Assembly (NCBI GenBank): GCA_947488345.1
Contig: CANKZQ010000007.1
Coordinates: forward strand, 62,001 to 126,000
From: an uncultured Flavobacteriaceae bacterium
Lineage (GTDB): Bacteria; Bacteroidota; Bacteroidia; Flavobacteriales; Flavobacteriaceae
Reading direction: 5' to 3'
Length of the DNA: 64,000 nt
Part shown: positions 34,346-43,370 of the stretch, one piece after another
Position numbering within the stretch: the stretch's first letter is position 1
Layout of the letters: each line of letters begins with the position of its first letter
Translations under genes and position numbers: made by a program
The notes under the pieces: generated by a model
Seen by the model: only the letters and a program-made list of their open reading frames with translations
Told to the model about the DNA's origin: nothing
The model's database searches: none

Positions 34346-35353
34346 TTATAATTGCACGACTACTTTTCCACAACTCTTTCCTGCCAATAGATATTCAGAG
34401 GCCTCAGCAATTGATTCGATACCTTGAAAAGTAATTGGATCGACCTTTACCTGGAGCTCTTTCTGCTGATATAAGTCGAATAAGAAATTTCTAGCTTCGG
34501 CATGTTGTGATTTATAGAGATGATTCATAAAACAACGTACCGAGGCTCCTTTCCAATACATACTTTCATAAACACGAGCCGCATGTATTTTTTCAAATTG
34601 AGGTCGCGTTAATTCAGTAGCTAAACCACTTACTACAAGACGACCCATAGGAGCCAAATTTTCTAAAAAAGCATCAAACATATAAGTGCCAACCGAGTCA
34701 AAGCCAACATCTATTTTATTAGCATATTCATTTGTTAAAACTTCAGTGATAGCTTCTTCCTTGTAGTTAATAATACGATCACAACAATTTAAAGAATTCA
34801 ATAGTGTGACTTTTTCAGCTTTACCACAAATACCAACCACATGGCACTTTTTCTTTTTGGCTAGTTGCACAACAATATGGCCTAGACCACCTGCTGCTGC
34901 CGAAACAATAATGGTTTCTCCTTCTTGCAGTTCGGCTGTATTCTTTAATGCTAAATAACCCGAAACTCCTGTTGGATTTAAAGCGAGATATTCGGGTGTG
35001 GCGTCCGGAATTTTTATAGCGTCTTGTTCATTAATTATTTGATATTCTTGATAGGCTGTACCCACTTTAACGGTAGAAAGCGCTTGTCCGATTTTTACGT
35101 TCTTTACGGAGCTACCAATGTCAATAACAATGCCTACGGCTTCTACTCCAAAAACATAAGGAAAATTTACGTCTATATAAGGTACACGTCCCTTATATAA
35201 TTCTCGATCATAAAGAGCATTAATACCTACATATTTATGTCGTATTAAAATGTCTGAAGATCCTAATTTCGGAATTGGAGTTTCAATAATAGCACTTGCT
35301 GTTTCTATGTTACCGGCAAATTGAGTGATAACAAGCTGTTTGTTTTTATGCAT
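34346..35353 (-). CDS. MDR-family NADPH:quinone reductase-like enzyme
   Basis: This 335-residue medium-chain oxidoreductase has a GroES-like domain (IPKLGSSDILIRHKYVGINA) and a Rossmann domain with SAAAGGLGHIVVQLAK. Catalytic zinc cysteines are missing, as in quinone reductases and enone reductases. It should use NADPH to reduce a conjugated C=C or quinone in the cytoplasm. It is the distal gene of the minus unit 34346-39384 that begins with two MFS transporters. Together with the 6093-7109 enzyme it suggests repeated saturation of conjugated intermediates. Confidence 0.87.
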   Translation of the reverse strand: MHKNKQLVITQFAGNIETASAIIETPIPKLGSSDILIRHKYVGINALYDRELYKGRVPYIDVNFPYVFGVEAVGIVIDIGSSVKNVKIGQALSTVKVGTAYQEYQIINEQDAIKIPDATPEYLALNPTGVSGYLALKNTAELQEGETIIVSAAAGGLGHIVVQLAKKKKCHVVGICGKAEKVTLLNSLNCCDRIINYKEEAITEVLTNEYANKIDVGFDSVGTYMFDAFLENLAPMGRLVVSGLATELTRPQFEKIHAARVYESMYWKGASVRCFMNHLYKSQHAEARNFLFDLYQQKELQVKVDPITFQGIESIAEASEYLLAGKSCGKVVVQL

Positions 35354-35361
35354 GTCATGAG

Positions 35362-36099
35362 TTATTTTAAAACAAATAAACTGTCAGGTAATTCTTCATT
35401 TACTTCAAAATCTTCCCAAAACACCTCATTCGATAGTTTTCCATTATAAAAGAGTTCGACGCGACCCGCTTGGAGCCATGAATAGGATGGTTTCGAGAAA
35501 AATTCTGAATATTCTCGATGATGCCAGCCTCTAGGTGTTTGAAAAGCTACTTTAACAATTTTGAAGTCTATTGTATCAATGCCGAAAAAGGTTTCTCCAT
35601 TATTAGGATCCGTTACTTTTATAGTGTAGGCAATACTGTTTTTGATGGTGTCATTTGCTACTTTTTCTAAGGTATAGCCATCATCTAAAGCATGTCGTAT
35701 CGCACCATACCCAAAGTTCGAAGACCAACGATTATCAGCGGCTTGTTTTTCTTGCTTCCCATTAAGGTCGTAGGTATTTTTACCGTCAAAAGTTACAATG
35801 AATACGGGCGTGCTATCACGAAATGATTCAATGCGTACTTTTCCGTTTGCCTGATGTGCGGCATTTTTGGTTTGTTCGAATTCACGCCACATATTATGAG
35901 TCTCATGCTTTACGGATGTTCCATTACGATAAAAAATCCCATATCCTTTTAGGGTCAAACTTTTGGGTTGTTGCCAAAAAGAACCGCCTGCCTTATCATG
36001 CGCCGTTCTTATAATTTCAGTGGCAGTTAAAGGTTGGTTTTTTTTGCAGCTCATAAGCAGCGCCAAAAATAATAGTAATAGTGCTATTGCTTGTTTCAT
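35362..36099 (-). CDS. LolA-like outer-membrane lipoprotein
   Basis: From the ATG at 36099 this is 245 residues with lipobox LLMSCKK; an upstream ATG at 36135 would overlap the preceding gene. The mature part resembles outer-membrane lipoprotein-sorting (LolA/LolB-like) half-barrels: TATEIIRTAHDKAGGSFW, WREFEQTKNAAHQANGKVRIES, FDGKNTYDLNGKQ and FKIVKVAFQTPRGWHHREYSEF. Such half-barrels bind hydrophobic molecules. It sits between a CpcT/CpeT-like gene and a reductase gene, which fits a hydrophobic substrate. The function is inferred from fold only. Confidence 0.72.
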   Translation of the reverse strand: MKQAIALLLLFLALLMSCKKNQPLTATEIIRTAHDKAGGSFWQQPKSLTLKGYGIFYRNGTSVKHETHNMWREFEQTKNAAHQANGKVRIESFRDSTPVFIVTFDGKNTYDLNGKQEKQAADNRWSSNFGYGAIRHALDDGYTLEKVANDTIKNSIAYTIKVTDPNNGETFFGIDTIDFKIVKVAFQTPRGWHHREYSEFFSKPSYSWLQAGRVELFYNGKLSNEVFWEDFEVNEELPDSLFVLK

Positions 36100-36118
36100 A
36101 TTTTTAAAATTTACATAC

Positions 36119-36835
36119 TCAATTTTTTTTATCACAAGGTTTTTCCTTAAGGTTTATTGTGGGGCCTTTTTGATGTACTCCAAAAACAGGATTTCCTTTA
36201 CTGTCGGTTGCACTATCTTCTAATAGTAAGGCATCCTTTCGTAGTGTCAGGGTTTCGTTTAGATATACTTGCTTTTTGAATCTTTTAGAGTAGTAATTAC
36301 AGGCATTTTTTTTGAGATATCCTTCAAAAATAGCTCCTTTAAGTTTCCAAAAAACATCACATCCTGGTTTCAGAAAAAAATCTTCACGTTTTAACTCGGT
36401 GAATATTTCAGGTTGTAGGTGTCCATTTTTTAGTTTATTCGGATCTTTCGGAGTGTAAATTCTTAGTCTGATAGCCATTTCTGTCGTGTCAACTTCAAAG
36501 GCATAAATTCTTTGGCGATATAAATCGTCTAGATTGTAATGCTGTGATTGTTGAGCATATATTGTTTTACCTGGAATGAAATCAAGCTCTACCTCATAGA
36601 AGATATGATGCGTTTGCCGATGACGCTTTTCTAATGGTAATTTATTCACAGCTTCTTTATAAACCTGTTGATGATTATCATATTCACCAGGAAACCATGT
36701 CAGTAATGTTTTTAAATCTTTTTCTAAAACATCAACGGATATCGGTTTTATTTTCCGCTCTTGTGCATATTGCGTAGTTACATTAAGCAATGATAAGAAG
36801 ATGGTTAAAAGCGAGAAGTAAAGTGGTTTCTTCAT
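36119..36835 (-). CDS. Exported CpcT/CpeT-like protein
   Basis: This 238-residue protein has a signal peptide (MKKPLYFSLL to TTQYAQ). The CpcT/CpeT pattern is clear: LKTLLTWFPGEYDNHQQ, HIFYEVELDFIPGKTIYAQQSQHYNLDDLYRQRI, then FLKPGCDVFWKLKGAIFEGYLKKNAC. Its length is close to the cyanobacterial family. It lies directly downstream of an MFS transporter gene with a 2-bp gap. A bilin-lyase activity is not implied because no phycobiliprotein gene is seen; binding of a chromophore-like substrate is a reasonable hypothesis. Confidence 0.78.
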   Translation of the reverse strand: MKKPLYFSLLTIFLSLLNVTTQYAQERKIKPISVDVLEKDLKTLLTWFPGEYDNHQQVYKEAVNKLPLEKRHRQTHHIFYEVELDFIPGKTIYAQQSQHYNLDDLYRQRIYAFEVDTTEMAIRLRIYTPKDPNKLKNGHLQPEIFTELKREDFFLKPGCDVFWKLKGAIFEGYLKKNACNYYSKRFKKQVYLNETLTLRKDALLLEDSATDSKGNPVFGVHQKGPTINLKEKPCDKKN

Positions 36836-36837
36836 AG

Positions 36838-38103
36838 TTATTTATTTTTCTGATAAATCGGTAACATTTTTATTTTAGGAATGAAAATCATTACGAGAAC
36901 AGCCGAAATAATATGCAAAAATGCAACAATTACGAATACAGGTGAATAGGAGATGGTATCTACTAACCATCCTATGATTGGTGTAAATAGCATCGCGCCA
37001 AAGCTGCCTGCTGACCCTGAGATGCCCCAAACTGAGGCGGCATCTTTTTTAGGAAAAAGATCTATAGGTAGTGTAAACAAAGAAGCCTGTTTAAATTGGG
37101 TGGCAAATAGTGAAAAACTAATAAGGGCAATAGCCCAATAAGGAGATTCAATATACAAACAACCTAATACAGGTACGACCAAAATAGCGCCTATCCAAAT
37201 TACCCATTTTCGGGATGCATCTAATGAAAATCCATTTTTAATCAATTGACTTCCAGTCCAACCCCCAATAAAACTACCAATGTCAGACAGCAAAAAAGGA
37301 ATCCAGGCAAACATACCAATTTCAAGTAAGCTAAATCCTTTTACATCTGCCAACCATGATGGTAGCCAGAAAACGAAGAAATAAAAAGCGCCATCAGATA
37401 CAAATCTAGATAATGCTAAACCCCATACTTCCCGATATTTAAAATATTGAAGCCAAGGTAATTTTTCACCTTGAGTCTCGTTTTCTTGACCGTTTCTGAT
37501 CAATGCTAATTCTTCTTCTGATATTCTTGGGTGCTCTTCGGGTTCGTAATACACCCACCTCCATAGTAGGAGCCATAGAAAACCGATAGCTCCTGTAATT
37601 ACAAAAGCCATTTTCCACCCAACATCTGTAATAAGCCATGCCATTAATGGAGGCGCAATAATAGCGCCAAGTCCAGGTCCCATATTTAATATACCTACGG
37701 CCTTGGTGCGTTCTCCCTTTGGGAACCATTCGGAAATTGCTTTCATAGCAGCAGGATAATTTCCAGCTTCTCCAATTCCAAGAAGAAAACGAAAAAATCC
37801 GAGGCTCATCATACCCTTTCCGAATGCATGAAGCATGTTGGCAATAGACCACCATACAACTGCCAATGTAAACCCTTTTTTTGTGCCAAGATTATCAATT
37901 AAACGACCTGAAACCATTTGCATAATAGCATAGGCTAATAAAAAAGCACTAACGATCCAACCATACTGTTCATTTGATAATCCTAAATCTTCTCGAATAA
38001 CAGGTGCGGCAACAGAGAGTGCTTGTCTGTCAATATAATTGATGGTGGTGGCTAAAAAAATAGAACCAGCAACCCACCAACGAATATTGCTTGACTTTTT
38101 CAT
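36838..38103 (-). CDS. MFS transporter (ACS family, hexuronate-type)
   Basis: This is a 421-residue permease with 12 predicted transmembrane segments. The start TTINYIDRQALSVAAPVIREDLGLS and the motif RFLLGIGEAGNYPAAMKAISEWFPKGERTKAVGI are typical of anion:cation symporters such as ExuT-like proteins. Substrates of the family are organic acids and sugar acids. It is co-transcribed with a second MFS gene 6 bp upstream. It likely imports an acidic intermediate released outside the cytoplasmic membrane. Confidence 0.9.
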   Translation of the reverse strand: MKKSSNIRWWVAGSIFLATTINYIDRQALSVAAPVIREDLGLSNEQYGWIVSAFLLAYAIMQMVSGRLIDNLGTKKGFTLAVVWWSIANMLHAFGKGMMSLGFFRFLLGIGEAGNYPAAMKAISEWFPKGERTKAVGILNMGPGLGAIIAPPLMAWLITDVGWKMAFVITGAIGFLWLLLWRWVYYEPEEHPRISEEELALIRNGQENETQGEKLPWLQYFKYREVWGLALSRFVSDGAFYFFVFWLPSWLADVKGFSLLEIGMFAWIPFLLSDIGSFIGGWTGSQLIKNGFSLDASRKWVIWIGAILVVPVLGCLYIESPYWAIALISFSLFATQFKQASLFTLPIDLFPKKDAASVWGISGSAGSFGAMLFTPIIGWLVDTISYSPVFVIVAFLHIISAVLVMIFIPKIKMLPIYQKNK

Positions 38104-38109
38104 GCTTCC

Positions 38110-39384
38110 TTAATCAGTTATCACTTTACCATCTTCGGTAAATGTTCTGTATTTACCTAAGAGTAACAATGGTGCGGCCCCAAGAATAAATGCAAATATC
38201 GAATAGAATAAAATGGTGTCATAACTACCCGTTTCGGTATAAAATCTACTAAATATATAGGGCGCGAAACCAGCGCCAAAACCAAAGAAACTATAAATAA
38301 CACCATAGATCGAAGAATAGTATTTCATGCCAAAATATTTAGATACTAAAAAACCAATTAGGTCAAATTCAACACCTGTTGCGAAACCAAGAATAACGAT
38401 TGCTGTTGCGGCCATTGCATAGGTAAGTTCTGGCTGAATTAACAAATAGCATGAAATGGCAGGTAAACAGAGCAATATAAAAGAAACTCCGGGTGCCCAA
38501 AATCGGTCGATCAAATAGCCACCAACAACACGTCCAATAACCACTGCGACTCCTAAAAGACTGGCTAAAATCACTGCATCGTCGATTCCAAAACCTTTTG
38601 AAGTAAATAGTTTTTCAAGATTAGGAATAGGACCTCCTACTGCAAATGAAACGATAACGAAAGCAATCGCCATTATCCAAAATTTTGAATCGCCCAATGC
38701 TTGTTTTAAGGTCATTCCGGTGCGAGCAGATGAAGCCCCACTTTCTGGAAATTCTTTCTTTAATTGTGCAGCCCGATTAGCAATTTTTGGGTCGTCAATA
38801 TCTCTAAAGTATAAATAGGCAATGGGTAAGACAATAATAATAGGTAGTATTCCTACACCAATGTAGGCGACTTTCCATCCATAAGCATTTATAAGTTCAG
38901 AAGCGTAAATCTTGGCTAGTGCTCCGAAAATACCAGTACCCATCAATGTAAGACCTAAGGCTAAACCACGGTTTTTAGTAAACCAGTTATTTACCGCGCG
39001 AGTCCATGTTATAGGTAAGGTACCAACTCCGGTCGCGGCAAGAAGTCCCCATAAGGTTAACCATAAAGCTTTAGATCCTGTGTTGAAAGTGAACGCCATA
39101 AAAGCTAGGCTAAAGAGAATTACCGAAGTGAGTACGGTTTTACGAACACCAAATCTATCTGCAATATTTCCTGCAACGGGACCTAAAAACATTGAAACGG
39201 TTGTAAATACTGGCAATGCCAATAATACATCATCCATGCCCCAGCCATATTCTCCTGTTAAAGCAATAGCGAAAACGCCAATTGTATAAAATGGCAGAGG
39301 AGACATGCCTAATCCAATACCTAATGCTGATGAGAGGACAACGCGCCATCCATATTTAAATTCTTTGAGGTCCTTAAAATTCAT
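38110..39384 (-). CDS. MFS transporter (oxalate/formate antiporter-like)
   Basis: This is a 424-residue 12-TM permease of the OFA/monocarboxylate-type MFS group: VFTTVSMFLGPVAGNIADRFGVRKTV early, TWTRAVNNWFTKNRGLALGLTLMGTGIFGA in TM4-5, and VVIGRVVGGYLIDRF in the second half. It is the first gene of the minus unit, divergent from the DUF3598-like gene under site E. Carboxylate transport is the likely role; the substrate is unknown. Confidence 0.9.
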   Translation of the reverse strand: MNFKDLKEFKYGWRVVLSSALGIGLGMSPLPFYTIGVFAIALTGEYGWGMDDVLLALPVFTTVSMFLGPVAGNIADRFGVRKTVLTSVILFSLAFMAFTFNTGSKALWLTLWGLLAATGVGTLPITWTRAVNNWFTKNRGLALGLTLMGTGIFGALAKIYASELINAYGWKVAYIGVGILPIIIVLPIAYLYFRDIDDPKIANRAAQLKKEFPESGASSARTGMTLKQALGDSKFWIMAIAFVIVSFAVGGPIPNLEKLFTSKGFGIDDAVILASLLGVAVVIGRVVGGYLIDRFWAPGVSFILLCLPAISCYLLIQPELTYAMAATAIVILGFATGVEFDLIGFLVSKYFGMKYYSSIYGVIYSFFGFGAGFAPYIFSRFYTETGSYDTILFYSIFAFILGAAPLLLLGKYRTFTEDGKVITD

Positions 39385-39568
39385 AATAATCTAGTTTGTT
39401 TTTAAATACAATCGCTGATTTGGGCTGTTTCACGAAGTTGAAAATATTTTTTAAATCGATCTTACACCCAAAAAAATCAGGTTTTAATAATTGATAATAA
39501 GTGTTTTACATTCAAATTAAATGACGAATGTAATTAATAAATGTGTTATTTTATTTATAAAAATAATG

Positions 39569-39606
39569 ATTAATTATGTTAATTGTTAATTAAATTAACT
39601 AATTTT
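39569..39606. promoter_or_regulatory. Operator-like tandem inverted repeat, site E
   Basis: Units ATTAAT-TAT-GTTAAT (39569-39583) and GTTAAT-TAA-ATTAAC (39585-39599) are separated by one base and followed by TAATTTT. This is the same 15+1+15 geometry as sites C and D. It lies in the 263-bp gap between divergent MFS and DUF3598-like genes and may control both; nothing else was recognised in that gap. Confidence 0.68.
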
Positions 39607-39647
39607 ATACAATCAAAGTAAAAAAATAATCATTTTAATATAGAATT

Positions 39648-40166
39648 ATGAATCCGCCGGAATTAAAATTGTTTCCTAAACATGCAGGTATTTGGGAAGG
39701 TACTTATAGAAGAATTGATGCAGAAGGTAAATTAGTAGATCAATGGAAGAGTCGCTTAACCTGTGCAATGCTTCCTGATAGAAAATATCATCAAGTGAAT
39801 GAATATACATGGGATGATGGATTTAAAGAATGTCTTGATTTTGGGATATGTCCCTTTAACGAAAAGAGTGAACTGATTTTTGAAAACCCTAGACTTTCTG
39901 GTAAAGCTTGGGAAACAGGAAGAAGTGTTGTTCTTATTTGGGAATACAAGCATAGACCAGGAATGACTTTGTTTGAGCAAATAGATTTGATCGGAAATGA
40001 TGATCATCGAATTCGTGTTTGGAAATGGTCAGAAGGAGATACTTTCAATGGCATCACTATGATTGAAGAGCGTAAAGTATGCGGTCAAGATGGTATTGAT
40101 CCTCAGTTTTGGATTGACTTACCAAAAAATAGAACTAATGGTCAGGCATCAAGATCTGATAATTAA
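39648..40166 (+). CDS. DUF3598/lipocalin-like cytosolic protein
   Basis: This is a 172-residue protein without signal peptide. The opening (LFPKHAGIWEGTYRRIDAEGKLVDQWKSRL) and the pattern of short strands (YHQVNEYTWDDGF, SGKAWETGRSVVLIWEYKH, DHRIRVWKWSEGDTFNGITMIEERKV) resemble the N-terminal lipocalin-like domain of DUF3598 proteins, which are common in phototrophs. The ligand is unknown. It is the first gene of the large plus operon under site E. With three CpcT/CpeT-like proteins this makes a fourth probable small-ligand barrel in the cluster. Confidence 0.65.
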   Translation: MNPPELKLFPKHAGIWEGTYRRIDAEGKLVDQWKSRLTCAMLPDRKYHQVNEYTWDDGFKECLDFGICPFNEKSELIFENPRLSGKAWETGRSVVLIWEYKHRPGMTLFEQIDLIGNDDHRIRVWKWSEGDTFNGITMIEERKVCGQDGIDPQFWIDLPKNRTNGQASRSDN

Positions 40167-40210
40167 AGTAAATAAATAGAAGAACATTTTATAATAAAAC
40201 GCATCTCAAT

Positions 40211-41479
40211 ATGGGAATGACCATTACAGAAAAGATTATGGCCCGCAGCAGCGGTAGAGATAAAGTAGTACCTGGTGAACTCGTTTGGACAGATATAGAA
40301 TCTGTAATGACAATGGATTTTTTGGGTAAACAATGTTTTGACAAATTTAGATCACTCGGAAAAACTGAAGTGTTTGATAAAAACAAAGTCATCTGTGTAT
40401 CAGACCATCTAGTGCCACCACCAACTCAAAAATTTGCGAATATGTTGAATGAATGGCGAGAGGTGGTAAAACAGCATGATATTGCGAATTTTTATGACCT
40501 AGGACGTCAAGGAATAGCGCATCAAATAATGGTTGAGCAAGGGCATGTGCTACCTGGAACTATTAGTATTGGTACAGATTCTCATGCCAATACCTATGGT
40601 GCCGTTGGAGCAGTTGGTAACGCTATTGGAGTTACGGATGCTGCCGTGGCAATGGCAACAGGAAAAGCATGGTTTCGAATACCAAAAACAGTAAAATTCA
40701 ATATCACTGGTAAGTGGCAACCTTGGGTAATGGCGAAAGATTTAAGCTTGCACATTATGGGGATGATGCATTGGAATGGACATTTATTATACAAATCATT
40801 AGAATTTACGGGTCCTGCAATAAGTAGTTTGAGTATGGCAGGGCGTATGACCTTATGTAATATGACGGTGGATTTAGGTGCCAAAAATGGTATCGTTGCT
40901 CCAGATGTTGTAACCGAAAGATACCTGCGAAATAGAACCAATGAGAAATGGGATTTTGTAACGAGTGACGATGATGCGAAATATGATATGGTCTATGATA
41001 TTGATATTTCTGATTTAGCCCCGACAATTGCTCTGCCAGGAAAATTGGATGATACGGTGACAGTTGACAAATTAATCGGTAAAAAATTCAATAAAGCTTT
41101 TGTTGGTACATGTACCAATGGAAGATTAGAAGATATCGCTACAATGGCGGAAATCATGAAAGATAAGCAAGTGCATAGAGATGTGAATATGATATTAGTG
41201 CCTGCAAGTCAGACAGTCTATTTAGAAGCCCTACAGGCGGGTCATTTAGAAACATTAATCAAAGCCGGTGTTGCTATTGATACACCAAGCTGTGCCTCAT
41301 GCGCTGGTCTACACACAGGTGTAGCGGGTGATGGAGATATTGTTTTGAGTGCTGGAAATCGAAATATGACAGGTCGTATGGGAAGTAGAGAGGCTAAAGT
41401 ATATTTAACATCGCCTTCGGTGGTTGCAGCATCGGCTATACGAGGAGAAATTACCGATCCAAGAACTTTCGATATTTAA
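40211..41479 (+). CDS. LeuC-type aconitase-superfamily large subunit, second copy
   Basis: This is a 422-residue homologue of isopropylmalate dehydratase large subunit. The Fe-S cysteines are present in GTCTNGRLEDI and PSCASCAGLHTG; SIGTDSHANTYGAVGAVGNAIGVTD and GRMGSREAKVYLTSPSVVAA are typical. The motif around the second cluster ligand (CASC) differs from the first copy (CGPC). Its small subunit is probably the product of 42840-43367, separated by a flavin oxidase gene. It should act on a different unsaturated or hydroxylated diacid than the first pair. Confidence 0.88.
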   Translation: MGMTITEKIMARSSGRDKVVPGELVWTDIESVMTMDFLGKQCFDKFRSLGKTEVFDKNKVICVSDHLVPPPTQKFANMLNEWREVVKQHDIANFYDLGRQGIAHQIMVEQGHVLPGTISIGTDSHANTYGAVGAVGNAIGVTDAAVAMATGKAWFRIPKTVKFNITGKWQPWVMAKDLSLHIMGMMHWNGHLLYKSLEFTGPAISSLSMAGRMTLCNMTVDLGAKNGIVAPDVVTERYLRNRTNEKWDFVTSDDDAKYDMVYDIDISDLAPTIALPGKLDDTVTVDKLIGKKFNKAFVGTCTNGRLEDIATMAEIMKDKQVHRDVNMILVPASQTVYLEALQAGHLETLIKAGVAIDTPSCASCAGLHTGVAGDGDIVLSAGNRNMTGRMGSREAKVYLTSPSVVAASAIRGEITDPRTFDI

Positions 41480-41482
41480 AAA

Positions 41483-42829
41483 ATGAAAAGAAGAACCTTC
41501 ATACGAAATTCTGCGATGGCGAGTGCGGCCTTAGGTTTGTTACCGTTATCATGTGCGAAGGCTGCCCCAGATACTGAGTACCTTATTTTGGGTGCCGGAC
41601 TTTCGGGTTTATACCTTGCACACCTCTTAGACAAAGCAGGAAAGGATTATCTCGTTCTAGAAGGTAGTAAGCGGATAGGAGGTCGTATGTTTTCACGAGA
41701 CGATATTGGTCGTGAAGTTGGAGGTAGAGGAATAGGCGATAAGTATACGGAAGTGATGAAACTGGTAACAGAGTTTAACACTGAAATGATAGACATTACC
41801 GATTATATGCGTTCGCCGACAGCTACGTATGTTGACGGAAAATTATATGGAAAATGGGCCGATCCAACTACAAATCCAGCCTATTTACAATTTACAGCTT
41901 TTGGAAAATCTCCGCAATTGACGGCTTTGAATCAATGGTATAAACATCCCGAATTGGATGAAACGTACAGTGAATTATTGAAACGAAACGGCCTTACTGA
42001 AGCCCAAATAGATTTGGCGAATATCAGTGCAAATTATAACGATATTAGAAATACTTCTGCCATCAATGCTTACCATAGTTCGGCATTTCGCAAGTTTAAT
42101 GGCTCTGAGCGTATTTTAAATTTTAAAGGTGGCTCAAAACATTTCATTAATACAATTGCTAATAATTTGAGCAATTCTGTTGTCACCAACAAGATGGTCA
42201 ATTCAATTCATGACGATCAAAAAGGAGTTACGATTGGTTGCGTTGATGGATCTCAATATAAAGCTAAAAAAGTAGTTTCAACATTGCCATTTACAACCTT
42301 AAGAGATGTAGAGATGAATGGAACTTTTAATAGTAATCAGAAAAAGGCAATCGAACAGTTAAACTATACAAATATTACACAAATACATTTACAACATACC
42401 GAAGCTTTTTGGGAAGAAGATGGGATGCCTCTAGATATGTGGACGGATACGCCGTTAGAACGTATCATGAATATGAGTTCTTCAAGAACTGAAAAAGAAA
42501 TAGCATGCTGGGTAAACGGTACAGGGACAGCATTTTTTGACAAGATGTCTGAAAAAGAAGTTGCTGACTATACCATTAAAAAAATAAACGAAATTCGACC
42601 TTCAACTGTTGGTAAAATTGAATATCTAGGACAGCAAAATTGGGGAAAGTATCCTTTCAACAAGGGAGCTTATGTTGAATTTGGAGTTGGCCAAGCCGCC
42701 TGGTTTGAAGATATGATAAAGCCAGCAGGCAATATGCATTTTGCAGGTGAGCATGCGGCTCACGAAAGCAGAGGGATGGAAGCGGCAGCTGAATCTGCCA
42801 AAAGAGTGTTTAATGAATTAATAAACTAA
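41483..42829 (+). CDS. Tat-exported flavin amine oxidase-like lipoprotein
   Basis: This 448-residue oxidase, the third of its kind in the window, has twin arginines (MKRRTFIRN, R3-R4) and a lipobox LSC (C24). The FAD motif GAGLSG is at 37-42, RIGGR follows, and FAGEHAAHESRGMEAAAESAKR forms the C-terminal FAD site. It is shorter than the other two. The gene is inserted between the LeuC-like and LeuD-like genes with gaps of 3 and 10 bp, so a role in the same pathway is very likely. The substrate is unknown. Confidence 0.85.
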   Translation: MKRRTFIRNSAMASAALGLLPLSCAKAAPDTEYLILGAGLSGLYLAHLLDKAGKDYLVLEGSKRIGGRMFSRDDIGREVGGRGIGDKYTEVMKLVTEFNTEMIDITDYMRSPTATYVDGKLYGKWADPTTNPAYLQFTAFGKSPQLTALNQWYKHPELDETYSELLKRNGLTEAQIDLANISANYNDIRNTSAINAYHSSAFRKFNGSERILNFKGGSKHFINTIANNLSNSVVTNKMVNSIHDDQKGVTIGCVDGSQYKAKKVVSTLPFTTLRDVEMNGTFNSNQKKAIEQLNYTNITQIHLQHTEAFWEEDGMPLDMWTDTPLERIMNMSSSRTEKEIACWVNGTGTAFFDKMSEKEVADYTIKKINEIRPSTVGKIEYLGQQNWGKYPFNKGAYVEFGVGQAAWFEDMIKPAGNMHFAGEHAAHESRGMEAAAESAKRVFNELIN

Positions 42830-42839
42830 ATCAGTTAAA

Positions 42840-43367
42840 ATGATAAAAGGAAAATGCTGGGTCGCGGATGACTACGTAATGGCATACGATATTATAATTT
42901 CAGAATACTGGACTTCACCAATTGATCCTGTTGAAAACAGTAAAATGGTCATGGCTGGAGTGAAGGATGAATTTAATAAAGAGAATGGTTTTAAAGATAA
43001 TGACTTCACATTCATTGTGGCCAATCATAATTTCGCTGGTGGCGGAAAATCTATTGAACATGTAATTACAGGACTGATGGGCGCTGGTATAAGAGCAGTT
43101 TTCGCCACAAGTTTTGCCCGATTACAGTTTCGAAATGCCATTAATTATGGTTTACCATTTATAACTTCCGATGATGAAATGCACCTTGGATGTGAAACAG
43201 GCGATGAATTAGAATATGATGCCGATAAAGGTATTATTAGAAATATTACAAAAGGAACTGAATTCACTTCCATTCCGGCAGCTCCTTTTGTTTCGGAGGT
43301 GGCAGCATCTGGTGGCTTAATGAATTTTGTTCGCGATAAAATTGCTAAAGGAGAACCAATTGAATAG
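42840..43367 (+). CDS. LeuD-like small subunit with altered substrate loop
   Basis: This 175-residue swivel-domain protein keeps the general LeuD framework (FATSFARLQFRNAINYGLPF). The catalytic substrate loop GSSRE is replaced by GGGKSIEH (67-74), removing the Arg that binds the substrate carboxylate in the family and changing the Ser pair. It probably pairs with the LeuC-like protein of 40211-41479. The substitution predicts a different substrate or reaction rather than loss of function, because the gene is intact and in a tight operon. Confidence 0.82.
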   Translation: MIKGKCWVADDYVMAYDIIISEYWTSPIDPVENSKMVMAGVKDEFNKENGFKDNDFTFIVANHNFAGGGKSIEHVITGLMGAGIRAVFATSFARLQFRNAINYGLPFITSDDEMHLGCETGDELEYDADKGIIRNITKGTEFTSIPAAPFVSEVAASGGLMNFVRDKIAKGEPIE

Positions 43368-43370
43368 AAC

